Shown here in pieces: positions 1-13,800 of a stretch of DNA of 64,000 nt. The position numbers were made by a program, and so were the translations under genes. The stretch is from NCBI GenBank assembly GCA_029237695.1, contig CM055265.1, positions 71,215,912-71,279,911 of the forward strand, read 5' to 3'. How positions within the stretch are numbered: position 1 is the stretch's first letter; every line of letters starts with the position of its first letter. Origin of the DNA: Conchocele bisecta. Lineage: Eukaryota > Mollusca > Bivalvia > Lucinida > Thyasiridae. Below the pieces are notes generated by a model. It saw only the letters and a program-made list of their open reading frames with translations. It had not been told where the DNA came from and made no database searches.

Positions 1-61
1 AGAAGACATACCGGTAGTCTGTCAAAATCATGTTTTCTTCTGTTTTGTGAATGAAATAGTT

Positions 62-1446
62 GGCCCCGGATGGAAATGGCCCCTTCTTCACTATTGGTGG
101 GCCGTCTGTCCGTCTGTCCGTCTGTCTGTCACAAAATTTGTGTCGTGCATATCTCCAAAAGTTTTTGAGTTAGAGTCGTGAAACTTTACAGGAATACTGG
201 TCATCGTGTGAAGTTGTGCACCTGGGGTTTTAGATGCGGATTCATCCAGTATTCACGGAGTTATGGCCCTTTACTTAGTGAAAAGTGGGGATTTTCAACT
301 TGTGTCGCGCGTATCTTCAAAAGTATTTCAGTTAGAGTCGTGAACTTTACAGGAATACTGGTCATCGTGTGAAGTTGCGCACCTGGTGTTTTAGATGTGG
401 ATTCACCCAGTATTTACGGAGTTATGGCCCTTGACTTAGCGAAAAGTGGGGATTTTCAACTTGTGTCGCGCGTATCTCCAAATGTATTTCAGTTAGTCGT
501 GAAAACTTTACAGGAATACTGGTCATAATGTGAAGTTGTGCACCTGGGGTTTTAGATGCGGATTCATCCAGTATTCACAGAGTTATGGCCCTTGACTTAG
601 TGAAAAGTGGGGATTTTCAACTTGTGTCGCGCGTATCTCCAAATGTATTTCAGTTAGTCGTGAAACTTTACAGGAATACTGGTCATAATGTGAAGTTGTG
701 CACCTGGGGTTTTAGATGCGGATTCATCCAGTATTCACAGAGTTATGGCCCTTGACTTAGTGAAAAGTGGGGATTTTCAACTTGTGTCGCGCGTATCTCC
801 AAAAGTATTTCAGTTAGAGTCGTGAACTTTACAGGAATACTGGTCATCGTGTGAAGTTGCGCACCTGGTGTTTTAGATGTGGATTCATCCAGTATTTACG
901 GAGTTATGGCCCTTGACTTAGCGAAAAGTGGGGATTTTCAACTTGTGTCGCGCGTATCTCCAAATGTATTTCAGTTAGTCGTGAAACTTTACAGGAATAC
1001 TGGTCATCGTGTGAAGTTGTGCACCTGGGGTTTTAGATGCGGATTCATCCAGTATTCACAGAGTTATGGCCCTTGACTTAGTGAAAAGTGGGGATTTTCA
1101 ACCTGTGTCGCGCGTATCTCCAAAAGTATTTCAGTTAGAGTCGCGAAACTTTACAGGAATACTGGTCATCGTGTGAAGTTGCGCACCTGGGGTTTTAGAT
1201 GTGGATTCATCCTGTATTTACAGAGTTATGGCCCTTGACTTAGCGAAAATTGGGTATTTTCAACTTGTGTCGCGCGTATCTCCAAAAGTATTTCAGTTAG
1301 TCGCGAAACTACAGGAATACTGGTCATCGTGTGAAGTTGCGCACCTGGTGTTTTAGATGCGGATTCATCCAGTATTCACGGAGTTATGGCCCTTGACTTA
1401 GTGAAAAGTGGGTATATTCAACTTGTGTCGCGCATATCTTCAAAAG
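62..1446. repeat. 161-bp satellite array, about 8 units
   Basis: A head with (GTCC/GTCT)n at about 108-130 is followed by near-identical units. The landmark TGTGTCGCGCG recurs at 301, 462, 623, 783, 944, 1104, 1266 and about 1424, a spacing of 158-162 bp. Units differ by a few substitutions and 1-2 base indels. Each carries the phrase ACAGGAATACTGGTCATCGT. The same unit is present inverted at 63615-64000. The short open frames inside are repeat shadows. Confidence 0.95.
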
Positions 1447-1759
1447 TATGCAGAAAATTCAAAGTAGCTACATACATGTAAATGCTGTTGCTGCCTTAAA
1501 TTCTACTTTTCCAAGTCCTGATAACATGCAGTGGTGGTATTGGGGGAGACATATGTTTTTGTCTGAAAAACAATCCACTAGTTTCTATTAGAAATGATTC
1601 TGAAGTGCTGTCAAACCATGTTTTGAGAAATAAGGCAAGATATTAAAGCAACAGCAGACGGCAATTGTTGAAAAAAACAACAACATGTACGAGTAGAAAT
1701 TCTACACTGGTGGAAGCCTCCATTAGCCTAGTTTTCAGAGATTGTCCCTCGTGTTGCAG
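1447..1759 (+). other. MORC intron end with MITE remnant
   Basis: This intron sequence lies between the satellite and the first visible MORC exon. Positions about 1590-1665 match one half of a palindromic MITE also seen at 35381-35627 and 63373-63500 (shared phrases TTCTGAAGTGCTGTCAAACC and AACAGCAGACG). The segment from about 1430 to 1665 recurs inverted at 63399-63620. The intron ends in a pyrimidine-rich tract and GTTGCAG at 1753-1759. Confidence 0.75.
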
Positions 1760-1888
1760 GAGTACTGTAGTATCCTGTACCTGAAGCCGCGGATGAAGAT
1801 TGCTATTCGGGGTAAGAAGGTGGTGACCAAGCTCATCAGCAAGTGTCTCTCCAAGACAGAGAGTGACGTTTATAAACCCACGTGGCTT
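1760..1888 (+). CDS. MORC exon: S5-like domain, part 1
   Basis: 43 codons in phase 0/0, reading [20 protein letters not shown], then a K/V-rich stretch, and ending SDVYKPTWL. The acceptor is GTTGCAG; the donor is CTT|GTATCC. I chose that donor over the earlier ACGTGG because it joins in frame to [10 protein letters not shown] and gives the spacing expected in MORC3. A broken inverted copy lies at 63218-63327. Confidence 0.9.
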
Positions 1889-4800
1889 GTATCCTTTCTG
1901 TTCTGTGTATTTGTTTTTCATGTTATATTATAAGCATTCAACTAACATTTGTTAACCCATTTCAGTCTAAGGATACATTTTTATGCCCCCGCTGCCGAAA
2001 GGTACGGGGGCATATAGTGTTACCGGCGTCCGTCCGTCCGTACGTCCGTCCCGTCCGTCCGTCCCGGGCACACATTAGGGTACTTATGTGGCTAGCCCCA
2101 CAGGGTTATGGACTTGGTAAAGGATAGGGTTGGTTACAATTAGCCACCTAAAAAATAGTTTTATGTGGCTAAAAATCGTTTTATGTGGCTAATATTTAAC
2201 ATGTGATAAGCCACATAAGTATAGTAATGTAAGAACGTCCGTCAGTCCGTCCGTCCGTACTTACGAGAGCTACATTGTGAGGTTGCTGTGTTGTGCTGAA
2301 ACCCACCCACCGCCCTATTTAAGACACTTGGATAAGTGTTTTTCAAATATAATTAACTAATGGCTAGCTCATTTGCATATTATGCGATTTATTCCGTAAG
2401 AGAATCGTTAAGGAAGAAAATAACGGAATAAGTTGCTACATTGTGAGGTTAACCCCACAGTGTAAACATCAAAGGAAAGGAAATAACCTCACAATGTAGC
2501 TCTCGTAAGAACGTCCGTCCGTCCGTCCCGTACGTCCGTCCGTACGTCCCGATATTACCATATTCTTTAGTAACTTCTACATGGCTTCACATATTATGTC
2601 AATATTTATACACGTGATACATATGAACATGCCTTACACACTCCACCCCCCAGTACTTCGACCTTGACCTTTGGCCTTGACCTTTTCCACTTTAAATGTT
2701 TGCTTGTCACTTTGGGACAAATCTACGTTTCTCAATCCTACAATAACTTCTCAATACTTTTGCCAATCGCTTAAATATTTATACACATGATACATATGAA
2801 CATGCCTTACACACTCCACCACCACGTCCACCTTCACCTTTGACCTTCACCTTTTCCACTTTAATTGTTTACTTGCCACTTTCGGACAAATCTACGTGCA
2901 CGTTTCTCAATCCTACACTAACTTTCACACACGCATTGCTCCAATGGTCCTCTACCGCCCTGTGACAAATCCACATTCGTCCTGCCCCCGCTAAGCACAG
3001 GGTCAAGGTCACAGACTTGGTGCGTTTGAAACCTTAATATTCAGTTAAATGGCTTATAATTTGTGTTTCCTTGCTCTGATCTGCTTCACATTTCACACAC
3101 GCATTGCTACAATGGTCCTCTACCGCCCTGTGACAAATCCACATTTGTCCTGCCCCCACTAAGCCCAGGGTCAAGGTGCATTCAAAACCTTAACGCTCGG
3201 GTAAATGGCTTATAATCAAATATGCCTCGTTTTCTTTGGCTGCTAGCGGGGGCATTCGTGTGCCGACAGGCCACATTTCTAGTTTGTTTAATCTTATCAT
3301 TTGATTTATTTCTCCATAAAGGTATATGTTGTTATCAGCGGCAGCGGCGGCGTCAACATTTCACGTTAACTTTTTGCGTTTAGCTAAGTTTCCAGAAAAC
3401 GTTAAGTCCTACGACCTCCATACTTGGTATACATCAACACTGTGGTGTAACCATCTCACACAGAGGCAGCCCATGTGACCTTGATCTAGTTTTCATGGTT
3501 CATTGACCTACTTTTCACATACATTCAAGTTAAGTTTTTGCGTTTGGCTATGTTTCTAAACTTCTGTTTCCCTCAATGGAATGCTTTAATATTCCATACA
3601 TCCACATCATTCTACAGAAAGCCCATGGTGCCCGTTAGCCTCAAAGGTCAAGGTCACAGGCTTAGAAAATTCCGTGTTTGGAAAACTTAACGCTCGGTTT
3701 AATTTATTACAACTTCTGTTTCCCTTGATGGAATGCTTTAATACTTCTTAGGTGTAAACTATAGCAACATTCGGCATGATTCTACAGAAAGCCCATGGTG
3801 CCCGCTAACCCCAAGGTCACGGGCTTAAAAAATGATCAATTTTGAAAAGTTAACGATTGGGTTAATTTATTGTAACTTCTGTTTTCCTTGATGGAATGTT
3901 TTAATATTTCAGAGGTCAACGTCACATACTTACCGTATAACCTCGAATTAACATCCCCCTCCTAATAAACGACCCCCTCCAAATTAAAAAAAAATAAACA
4001 AAAAAAATGACCAAGGACCGCCAATTTCAAACACAAATAATCCTTAAATCCTTATTTGTGTTTGAAATTGCCGGCTAATAAACGCCCCCCTTTTGTAAAA
4101 TGTAACACCCCCTGGGGCGTTAATTCGAGGTTATACGGTAGTCTCTTTACAAAAATTAACATCAGAGAAATCGTTTCACACACTCATTGCTCCAATGGAC
4201 CTCTACCACCCTGTGGCAAATTCACGTTCATGCCGCTCCCGCTAATCCCAGAGTCAAGGTCACAAGCCCACACACTTGGAAATTTTTACATATTTTAGGG
4301 GTACCTGGGTGGGCGCGGGGGGGGGGTATTCTGTAAGCCTCGCTTACTTACCAATCTAGTTTGAATTGAAACTGGTCGTATCCAATTAGTCATCGATTAC
4401 ATTCGCATACACTGACACAACGCTCTTTTCAAAACATTTACCTTGTCCGATATGGTGGTGTCATTTTGGCGACATTAAACATTTTCCATGAAAAATATTG
4501 CATAACACCATTAACGGTAATTCCCGATATGTATTCCTTGTCGTGTATTCCAATAGGCAAAATGCAATTCCGCGTAAGTCATAAAACTCCATCATTAGTT
4601 GGCAAACTGTGTTTACACAATGCTGATTCGTCTACAGTGACAAGACTAAGACTTCAAACACACCGCGCTTGTCAAGTACATTGTGTATTACTACGTGTAA
4701 ATTTCACACCACAGGGCACAAGGCCATATCAAAGATCAATACACGCGGTTGCTGACGTCAGTCACGTAGTCCACACTAGACTGGTACCCTGTCGGATGCA

Positions 4801-7800
4801 CAGTCTAGCGAAACAAAACTACCGGGAACCAGTCTAAAGTGTGACAACAAACGTGTTTATGTGAATTGGGTCTCGATCTCCGACAAATCCCGGCTTATTG
4901 CATTAGCGGCCAGACCAGGCAGTGGATTCGCGTAGTCTGACCATGGTTTACAATGCTCGCCAATCTCTAATTAAAACATCAGTAATTACGTCAGCGGACA
5001 TTGCCAATTCGTCATAGGCTTGTAGTATAAACACATATACAAACAAATTTATGACGAAACGACCCGGGGCGAGGAAACGGAAAATCTGTCTGGTACGTTT
5101 TGATCCGCACCCGAGGTATCGATAAGCCGACTCATCATAGGGCCGAGATGTCAGTAAGCGAAAACGCGAATTTACACCTGTCCGCTTCTAGACGACTTTC
5201 AATTCCGGTGTAAACAATTCGTAATTTTAAAGAATTTAGAAAAACATTTCTACTGTCCAGTTTTATTACGTTTATGCGTTTTTAAAACAGGTTCCCGTCG
5301 GGCATGTGAGATTGGAAAATTTACACGTCATTCGCGATTTCTACACGTCTCGGGCATCGGGCATCCGGCTAATTTCGCAGGTTTTTTGTTAAGAATTAAG
5401 GCTGTTCGTCTCCTACGAGTCCGTCAATACTAGTCGATACCAAATTTAGCAGCATTCGTTATGTAGTTTGTCTGAACATTCTGCAAAGAAATTTGAAGCG
5501 GACTGAATTTAAACTTGGTCCGATTCAAATTTCTCTGTAGAATTTTCAGACTAACTACATAACTAATTCTGCTAAATTTGGTATTGGCAGACTCGTAGTG
5601 TTAACGGCTGGAACATGGTCATCTTTAAAAGGAAGGAACCGCAGTCATATTGATGAAAAATAAGATTTACCCGAGTCCTCATGGGCGCCGCCATTAATCC
5701 AATGTAAACAATAGAACACATGATCCCATACCCTGATATAGTCGCTCCCTGTCCGTCTCTCTGTCCGAGATTTACGTTAACGTTTTTGGCTACCTTCTCT
5801 CTCCGTTACCAATAGTATATATCATCATCCATATTATCATTCTATAGTCCACCAATTTGGTCCCCATGCTCAAGGTCAAATGACTTAAAAATTTGCATAA
5901 AGTTTTTGCGGGTTACATCCCTCAACAGTGTTACTGATTTCTTGTTGTTACGCCCACTTGCGTACAGCGCAAAATAGTCGGCATATTGGCATACGTGCGT
6001 CCAGGTTAAAGTTTTTGTTATGCCTGCTTTAGCAGAAGGCGCGCTATAGTCACCGCTGTTTCCGTCGGTGGCGGTGGCGGCGGCGTCGGTGGCGGCGTCG
6101 TCGTCCGAAATGTCAAAAAGTTTGTACATGCCTCGTTATCATGGTATTACTTTAATATTACTTGACGGATTGCTTCAATATTTGGACACTTGATCAGGGA
6201 TTCCGCTGGGGAAAATAAAAAAATCGCCACTTCAGCGGAATCCCTGCTTGATACATGCAAGCATTTGGAACACACTCATGCCACCAATTCACATGACCTA
6301 CACCTTTATTACCATCACATTTTTGCGGAAACACTTAGCCATTTATTTTATTAAAAAAAAAATCACATTTTTGCGGAAACACTTAGCCATTTGTTTTATT
6401 CAAAAAATTTGCACACGCTTCTTCATCATGTTATAACTTTAATATTACTTAACGGATTGCTTCAATATTTGGACACTTGCTCTATGTGAGCATTTGCAAC
6501 ACACTCGTGCCACCATTAACATGACCTTCACCTTTTTTAGCTTCACATTTTTGCGGAAACACTTAGCCATTTTTTTTACGTTAGAAAGTTTGTACAAGTT
6601 TCTTTATCATGATATAACTTTAATATTACTTTATGGATTTGCTTCAATATTTGGACACTTGATACATGTGATCATTCGGAACACCCGCATGCCGCCATTA
6701 ACATGACCTTGACCTTTTTTATCTTCACATGTTTGCGGAAACACGTAGCCATTTTTTTGCGTCAAAAAGTTTGTACAAGTTTCTTCATCATCGTATAACA
6801 TGAATGTTACTTGATGGATTGCTCAATGTTTGGACACTTGATACATGTAGGCATTTGGAACACACTCATGCCGCCATTAACTTGACCTAGACCTTTTTGA
6901 CCTTCACATGGTTGTGGAAACACATTTTTTTATCTGTCAAAAAGTGTCTTCAACCTTGACCTTTTTCATATTTTAAGCATGCACTTCTCTGACGGTTTTT
7001 GTGGTGCTTACTTTAGCAAATATTACGGTTAAATGCCTCGGCAGGCGCGACACCATTTCCGTGGCGGAATTCTTTTGGTTAAAGTTTTTTGTTAAAAGTT
7101 TTTTGGTTTGCTATTGAAGCATCGGCAGGCGCGACTTGTGGGCCGCGGCCATCTACTGTCTGTTTCACGTTAACCTGCCCAACTTTTACACCTATTTAAA
7201 CACCCTAAAACTCTTATTTTTTGGCATAAAATCATTTTTCAGCAAAATTTAGCAATGAGCCATCTTTTTATTTTTTGAAATTCGGTCCTATAATGAAGTA
7301 ATAGCCATAAATCAAGAATTGAATGCATGGTTGCAATGTTAAAATGTCACGTACGATCAGATATTCAACATTTTTATAGCATCAAACTGCTTGCTGGATT
7401 TCATCATTAAAAAAAAGACACTAACCTTGTATTTATGAGAGCAAATCTTGCCAGGTTGAAAAATAAATGAATCGAGCCTCCATTTCTCGGTGTTCGTACA
7501 AGAATTCCAGAAGAAAATGCCGAGAATTTGGTCAAAATACAACATGATGTCCTCATCATCTGCTACAGCTTTCGTATCTATTGACAACGCCAAGCTGAGG
7601 TTGGCACGCTGTTCCTACCAAGCAAAATTAATTGCACATATCCTCGCACATCGACACCGGTGTAAATCTACATTCTCTAATGTTATGACTTTAATGCCTG
7701 ACTCAACTTGTAGACTCACCCACCAGGGGCAACAACATCCTTGACCTTGTTATCACAAACAACCCCAATATAATTTCTTCATGCAAAGTGATCCCAGGTG

Positions 7801-10800
7801 TAAGTGACCATGATGCTGTCCTAACTGAAATTGACATTAGGCCTATTAAAACAAGCAAACCCCCAGGAAGATTGCGCTCTACAGTAAGGGTGATTGGGAG
7901 GGACTTAGAAAGCATATTACTACCTTTGGGGAAAGCCTATTGCAAAATTTTGACACTTCAACCCCGGTTAACCAATTATGGGTCAATATCACTTGGGAGC
8001 TCGAAAGAGCCATCAGCCAGTTCATACCGCACAAAACTGCAAAGTTAAAAGATAGACAACCTTGGATTAATGGTAAAATAATGGCGTCTTATTAGGAACG
8101 GGATAAACTACTTTACTTTAAAAACAGAGCTAAACCTACCCTGAAGGTTCAAGTAAACTAAAAACTCTTAAACACCATATACAGACACTGAGCAGAGGAG
8201 CTTACTGGGAGTATGTTGAGGACTTAATTACTCCAAAAGATGAAAATTCAGTAACTGAAAACTTCAATATTACAAAACGTTTCTGGACTTTTATTAAGCA
8301 CAAAAAAACAGATGCTATTGGACTTAAATCCCTGAAGAGAAAACGGAGTATCTATTACCGATCCAATCTCAAAAGCCAATTTGCTTAATGACCAGTTCAC
8401 TCTGTTTTCTCTCAGCAAACTCCCATGAAACTCGTTTCTTACTGCAAATATGTTTCAAACCTTTTTTCCAGAAAAGAAAATGACATGCCTGAGATAGAGG
8501 TAACAGAAAATGGTGTACAGAAACTTTTGCAAAAACTGTCAGAATCCAAGGCCCCAGGCCCAGACAATATTACTCATACTATTCTGAAGCGCCTCTCGGC
8601 TGAACTTGCGCCAATTCTTACTCTACTTTTCAATACCTCACTTCAGCAACAGTCCCTACCAGACATTTGGAAACAAGCCAATGTAACACCAATATACAAG
8701 AAAGGTGACAAAACGACACCTTCGAACTATCGCCCTGTCTCTCTAACTTGTATCTGCTGTAAGCTCTTGGAGCACATTGTTTGCAGTAATATGATGCAGC
8801 ATCTCAATAGGAACAATATTCTTTATCCCCTCCAGCATGGCTTTCGGGAGAAGCGTAGCTGTGAAAGTCAACTTATTGAATTTGTTCACGACATAGCCCT
8901 CAACATGCAGAGTGGTAGACAGAATGATGTTGTAGTCATGGATTTCGCTAAGGCCTTTGATAAGGTAGCACACAATAGGCTCCTCTACAAACTCTCATCC
9001 TATGGCGTGAAGGGATTAGCACTCGGTTGGATAGGATCCTTTCTTAGTGGTAGGTCTCAGCGTGTCGTCCTTGAAGGGAAAGCTTCTACGTCCGTTCCAG
9101 TACTACTGGTGTTCCACAAGGCTCTGTGCTTGGTCCTGCGTTATTTCTTGTTTATATTAATGACCTCCCGGAGTACACAACCCATAGTACTGTCCGGCTC
9201 TTTGCAGATGACACATTGTTGTACTTAGCTTTACATAGCCCATCTGACTGCAACAAACTTCAAGAGGACCTTCATAATCTCGAGAGATGGGAATCCGACT
9301 GGCAAATGTCTTTTATCCTGACAAATGCGAGGTTATTCACATTACCACCAGGAAGGCTCCTGTTATGCATAACTACTCTCTTCACGGCCAAATTCTTTCT
9401 TCAGTTCCTTGTATTAAGTACCTCGGGGTTAACATCAGCCACGATCTGAAGTGGAATAAACACATAAACTCCGTCTCATCTAAGGCCAATCAGACTCTAG
9501 GTTTTCTGAAACGTAACCTCAGGATCACTCGAAGATTGTCAAAGAACGAGCTTATAAATCCCTTGTTCGTCCTAAACTAGAATACTGTTCCACAGTCTGG
9601 GACCCCAAGAGTATTAGCAAAGACAATGAGGGTGACTTAACTCTGCATAGGCTTGTACACCAACTCGAGATGGTCCAGAGGAGGGCTGCAAGATGATGGG
9701 TTTCTAACCGTTATCACAACACATCTAGTGTAACCGATATGCTGCACAGTCTGGAGTGGAGATCACTTGAACAGAGGAGAGTCGATGCCAGACTGAGTAT
9801 GCTGTACAAAATTAGGAACAATCTTGTAGCCATAAATGAGGATAACTACTTAACACGAGGCACTGGTAGACGCCAACACCAATACCGCCAGTTGCGTGCC
9901 GACAAAGACTACACTCGTTTCTCTTCTTCCCTAGAACCGTTGTACAGTAGAACCAACTGCCCACTGACACCTGCCTGGCAGAGTCGCTGGATTCCTTTAA
10001 GGCTCAGGTCTTGAAGGTTCAGCACTCCAGACTCATTTAATTCTAAACCTTCTTCTTTCTCTTTTTCTTTCTCTCTCTATGCTTCCTTCTACCGTTCCTT
10101 GGCCTACTGCTCTATCTAGTCTTTTTCGTTTTTCCTCTGATTTTCCCCTAGCACTCAACTGGTGATAACACTCATGTGTGAGGGTATACCAGTATACGGC
10201 AAAAGACAAAAAGATGGGATTGGGAACATATATACGTCATTTCGGCGGAAGTATACAGTCACTTCCTGTGAGCCAGTTTCTTTGCCGGACGAATTTCCGG
10301 CGGACAACTTGGTTTACTAAATGCTGATTGGTTGGTGAAGCTCACGAGTTTAATCGAATCAAGTTCGTTAGCATTCACAATTTACAATACATTAGGACGT
10401 ATTAGCAATAGTATCAGATCGACTTGGAACCTTATGGCTGAATGATATTCGCTAAATATATGAAGATAAAATGATTAATTGATATATTTTAATGCAAATT
10501 GTTTAAGTTATATGCCAGAAAATGATGTTAATAAACAAATTTATTAAGAATTTGTGTTCAGTTCGCAATAATAGTTGTTGTTGTTGTTTACCGGAAGTGA
10601 TTATTGCCATAGTAGTTTCTTGTTTTATTGTCAACAACTAAAATTCGGTAAAATGAATTTATAAGGCAAAAGCCCATCCATGACTGTTTATTCGAAATAA
10701 CTTTGTTATTAGACTGATTCTCTAGAAATAAAAAGTAGGCTCATTTCTAAAAAATAGTTTTACTTTGTTTTATATAAAAAAATAAGCAGTTTGGGGTATT

Positions 10801-13800
10801 TTTAGAGCAATAAATCTTGGGCACCATTTCGTGGAACAGACAATAGTTAATTTTGTTGTCACTTGTGCTTTAGAACCACTGTAACCACTGCTTTAGAGCC
10901 ACCTATATGTTATAAAACACTAACCACCTATATGGTATAAAACACTAACCACCTATGGTATAAAACACTAAACACCTTAACGGTGATGTAGACGAAGCCG
11001 GTGAAGATCACGTTTGGGTTTTCGTCACGACTGGAGGCGGAGCCGGAGAGTTTTGGACTGATGATGTACCACAAGAACCGCCTCATCAAGGCCTATGAGA
11101 AGATTGGCGGCCAGAAACATGTAAATACTCTAAATTGCTCTAATCGCTTACCGTAATTAGTGTAATAAATGCCCCTTGGGCTATGCAATTTTTGTCGCTC
11201 CCGATTGCGGACCGCACAATATAGTCGGCACATTGGCGTACGTGCGTCCAAGATAAAGTTTTTAGTTAAAGTTTTATTTTGTGCCTCCGCACCGTCAGAT
11301 CAGGATCTGCAGTGTTCGCCTTTCCATCAATGAAACGCCCATCATGCTTCTAACAAGCAATGGATCTAGTAGGCTGGACATGGATGTAGTAGGCTGGACA
11401 TGGATGTAGTAGGCTGGGCATGGATGTAATAGGCTGGATAGGCTGTACATGGATGTAGTAGGCTGGACATGGTAGTAGGCTGGACATGGATGTAGTAGGC
11501 TGGACATAGATGTAGTAGGCTGGCCATGGATGTTGTAGGCTGGCCATGTATGTAGTATGCTGGACACTGATGTAATAGGCTGGGCACATATGTAATGGTC
11601 TGGGGATGGATGTAGTAGGCTGGACATGGATGTAGTAGGCGGGGCATGGATGTAGTAGGCTGGACATGGTTGTAGTAGGCTGGACATAGATGTAGTAGGC
11701 TGGCCATGTATGTTGTAGGCTGGCCATGTATGTTGTATGGTGGGACATGATGTTATAGGCTGGGCACTATGTAGTGGTCTATGGATGTGTAGGCCGGACA
11801 TGGATGTAGTCGGCGGGACATGGACGTAGTAGGTGGTATGGTAGTAGGCTGGGGACTAGATGTAGTAGGCTGGACATGGATGTAGTGGCTGTAGGCTGGG
11901 ACATGGATGTAGTAGGCTGGACATGGATGTAGGTAGGCTGGACATGGTAGTAGGCTGGGACATAGATGTAGTAGCTGGACATGGATGTAGTAGGCTGGTG
12001 GATGTGTAGGCTGGGTTGAGTAGTTGGCTGGACATGATGTAGTAGGCTGGACATGGATGTTGTGGCGGACATGGATGTAGTTCGGTGGCATGGATGTGTG
12101 GCGGACATGATGTAGTAGGCTGGACATAGATTAGTAGGCTGGACATAGATGTAGTAGGTGGCATGGATGTGTAGGCTGGACATGGATGTAGTAGGCTGGG
12201 ACATGATGTAGTAGGCTGGACATAGGATGTAGTAGGCTGGACATGGATGTAGTAGGCTGGCATGGATGTAGTAGGCTGGACATGAGTGGCTGGATAGATG
12301 GCGGGACTGGATGTAGGCTGGACATGGATGTAGTAGGCTGGATAGGCTGGACTGTGTAGTGGTGGACATGGATGTAGTAGGTGGGCATGGATGTAGTTGG
12401 ATGGACATGGATGTAGTAGGCTGGACATGAATGTAGTAGGCTGGACTGATGTAGTAGGCTGGAATCGGATGTAGTAGGCTGTACATATTGTAGGCTGGCC
12501 ATGGATGTAGTAGGCTGGACATGGATGTAGTAGGCTGGGCATGGATGTAATAAGCTGGGCATGGATGTAGTAGGCTGGACATGTATGTAGTAGGCTGAAC
12601 ATTGATGTAGGCTGGACATGGATGTAGTATGCTGGACATGGATGTAGTAGGCTGGACATGGATGTAATAGGCTGGACATGGATGTAGTAGGCTGGACATG
12701 GATGTAGGCTGGACATTGATGTAGGCTGGACATGGATGTAGTAGGCTGGACATGGATGTAGTAGGCTGGACATGGATGTAGGCTGGACATGGATGTAGTA
12801 TGCTGGACACTGATGTAATAGGCTGGGCACATATGTAATGGTCTGGGGATGGATGTAGTAGGCTGGACATGGATGTAGTAGGCGGGGCATGGATGATGTA
12901 GTAGGCTGGACATGGATGTAGTAGGCTGGACATAGATGTAGTAGGCTGGCCATGTATGTTGTAGGCTGGCCATGTATGTAGTATGGTGGACACTGATGTA
13001 ATAGGCTGGGCACATATGTAATGGTCTGGGGATGGATGTAGTAGGCTGGACTTGGATGTAGTCGGCGGGACATGGACGTAGTAGGCTGGACATGGTAGTA
13101 GGCTGGACATAGATGTAGTAGGCTGGACATGGATGTAGTAGGCTGTAGGCTGGACATGGATGTAGTAGGCTGGACATGGATGTAGTAGGCTGGACATGGA
13201 TGTAGTAGGCGGGACATTGATGTAGTAGGCTGGACATGGATGTAGTAGGCTGGACATAGATGTAGTAGGCTGGCCATGGATGTAGTAGGCTTGACATGGA
13301 TGTAGTAGGCTGGGCACGGATGTAGTAGGCTGGACATGGATGTAGTAGGCGGGACATGGATGTAGGCTGGACATGGATGTAGTAGGCTGGACATAGGCTG
13401 GACATAGATGTAGTAGGCTGGACATGGATGTAGTAGGCTGGGCATGGATGTAGTTGGCTGGACATGGATGTAGTAGGCTGGACATGAATGTAGTAGGCTG
13501 GAGGCTGGGCATCGATGTAGTAGGCTGGACATGTATGTAGTAGGCTGGCCATGGATGTAGTAGGCTGGACATGGATGTAGTAGGCTGGGCATGGATGTAG
13601 TTGGCTGGACATGGATGTAGTAGGCTGGACATGGATGTAGTAGGCTGGAGGCTGGACATGGATGTAGTAGGCTGGAGGCTGGACATGGATGTAGTAGGCT
13701 GGACATGGATGTAGTAGGCTGGACATGAATGTAGTAGGCTGGACATCCCTGGAGGCTGGACATGGATGTAGTAGGCTGGACATGGATGTAGTAGGCTGGA

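Noticed and set aside
4466..4837. 123-codon + open frame
   Set aside because: It lies in a dispersed repeat also found inverted at 29765-29951. No motif or splice context.
5842..6129. 95-codon minus frame with alanine/aspartate run
   Set aside because: It spans the GGCGGTGGC-rich head of a tandem-cored element; the composition explains the open frame.
8743..8973. Minus-strand frame over the LINE
   Set aside because: It is antisense to the conserved reverse transcriptase motifs.
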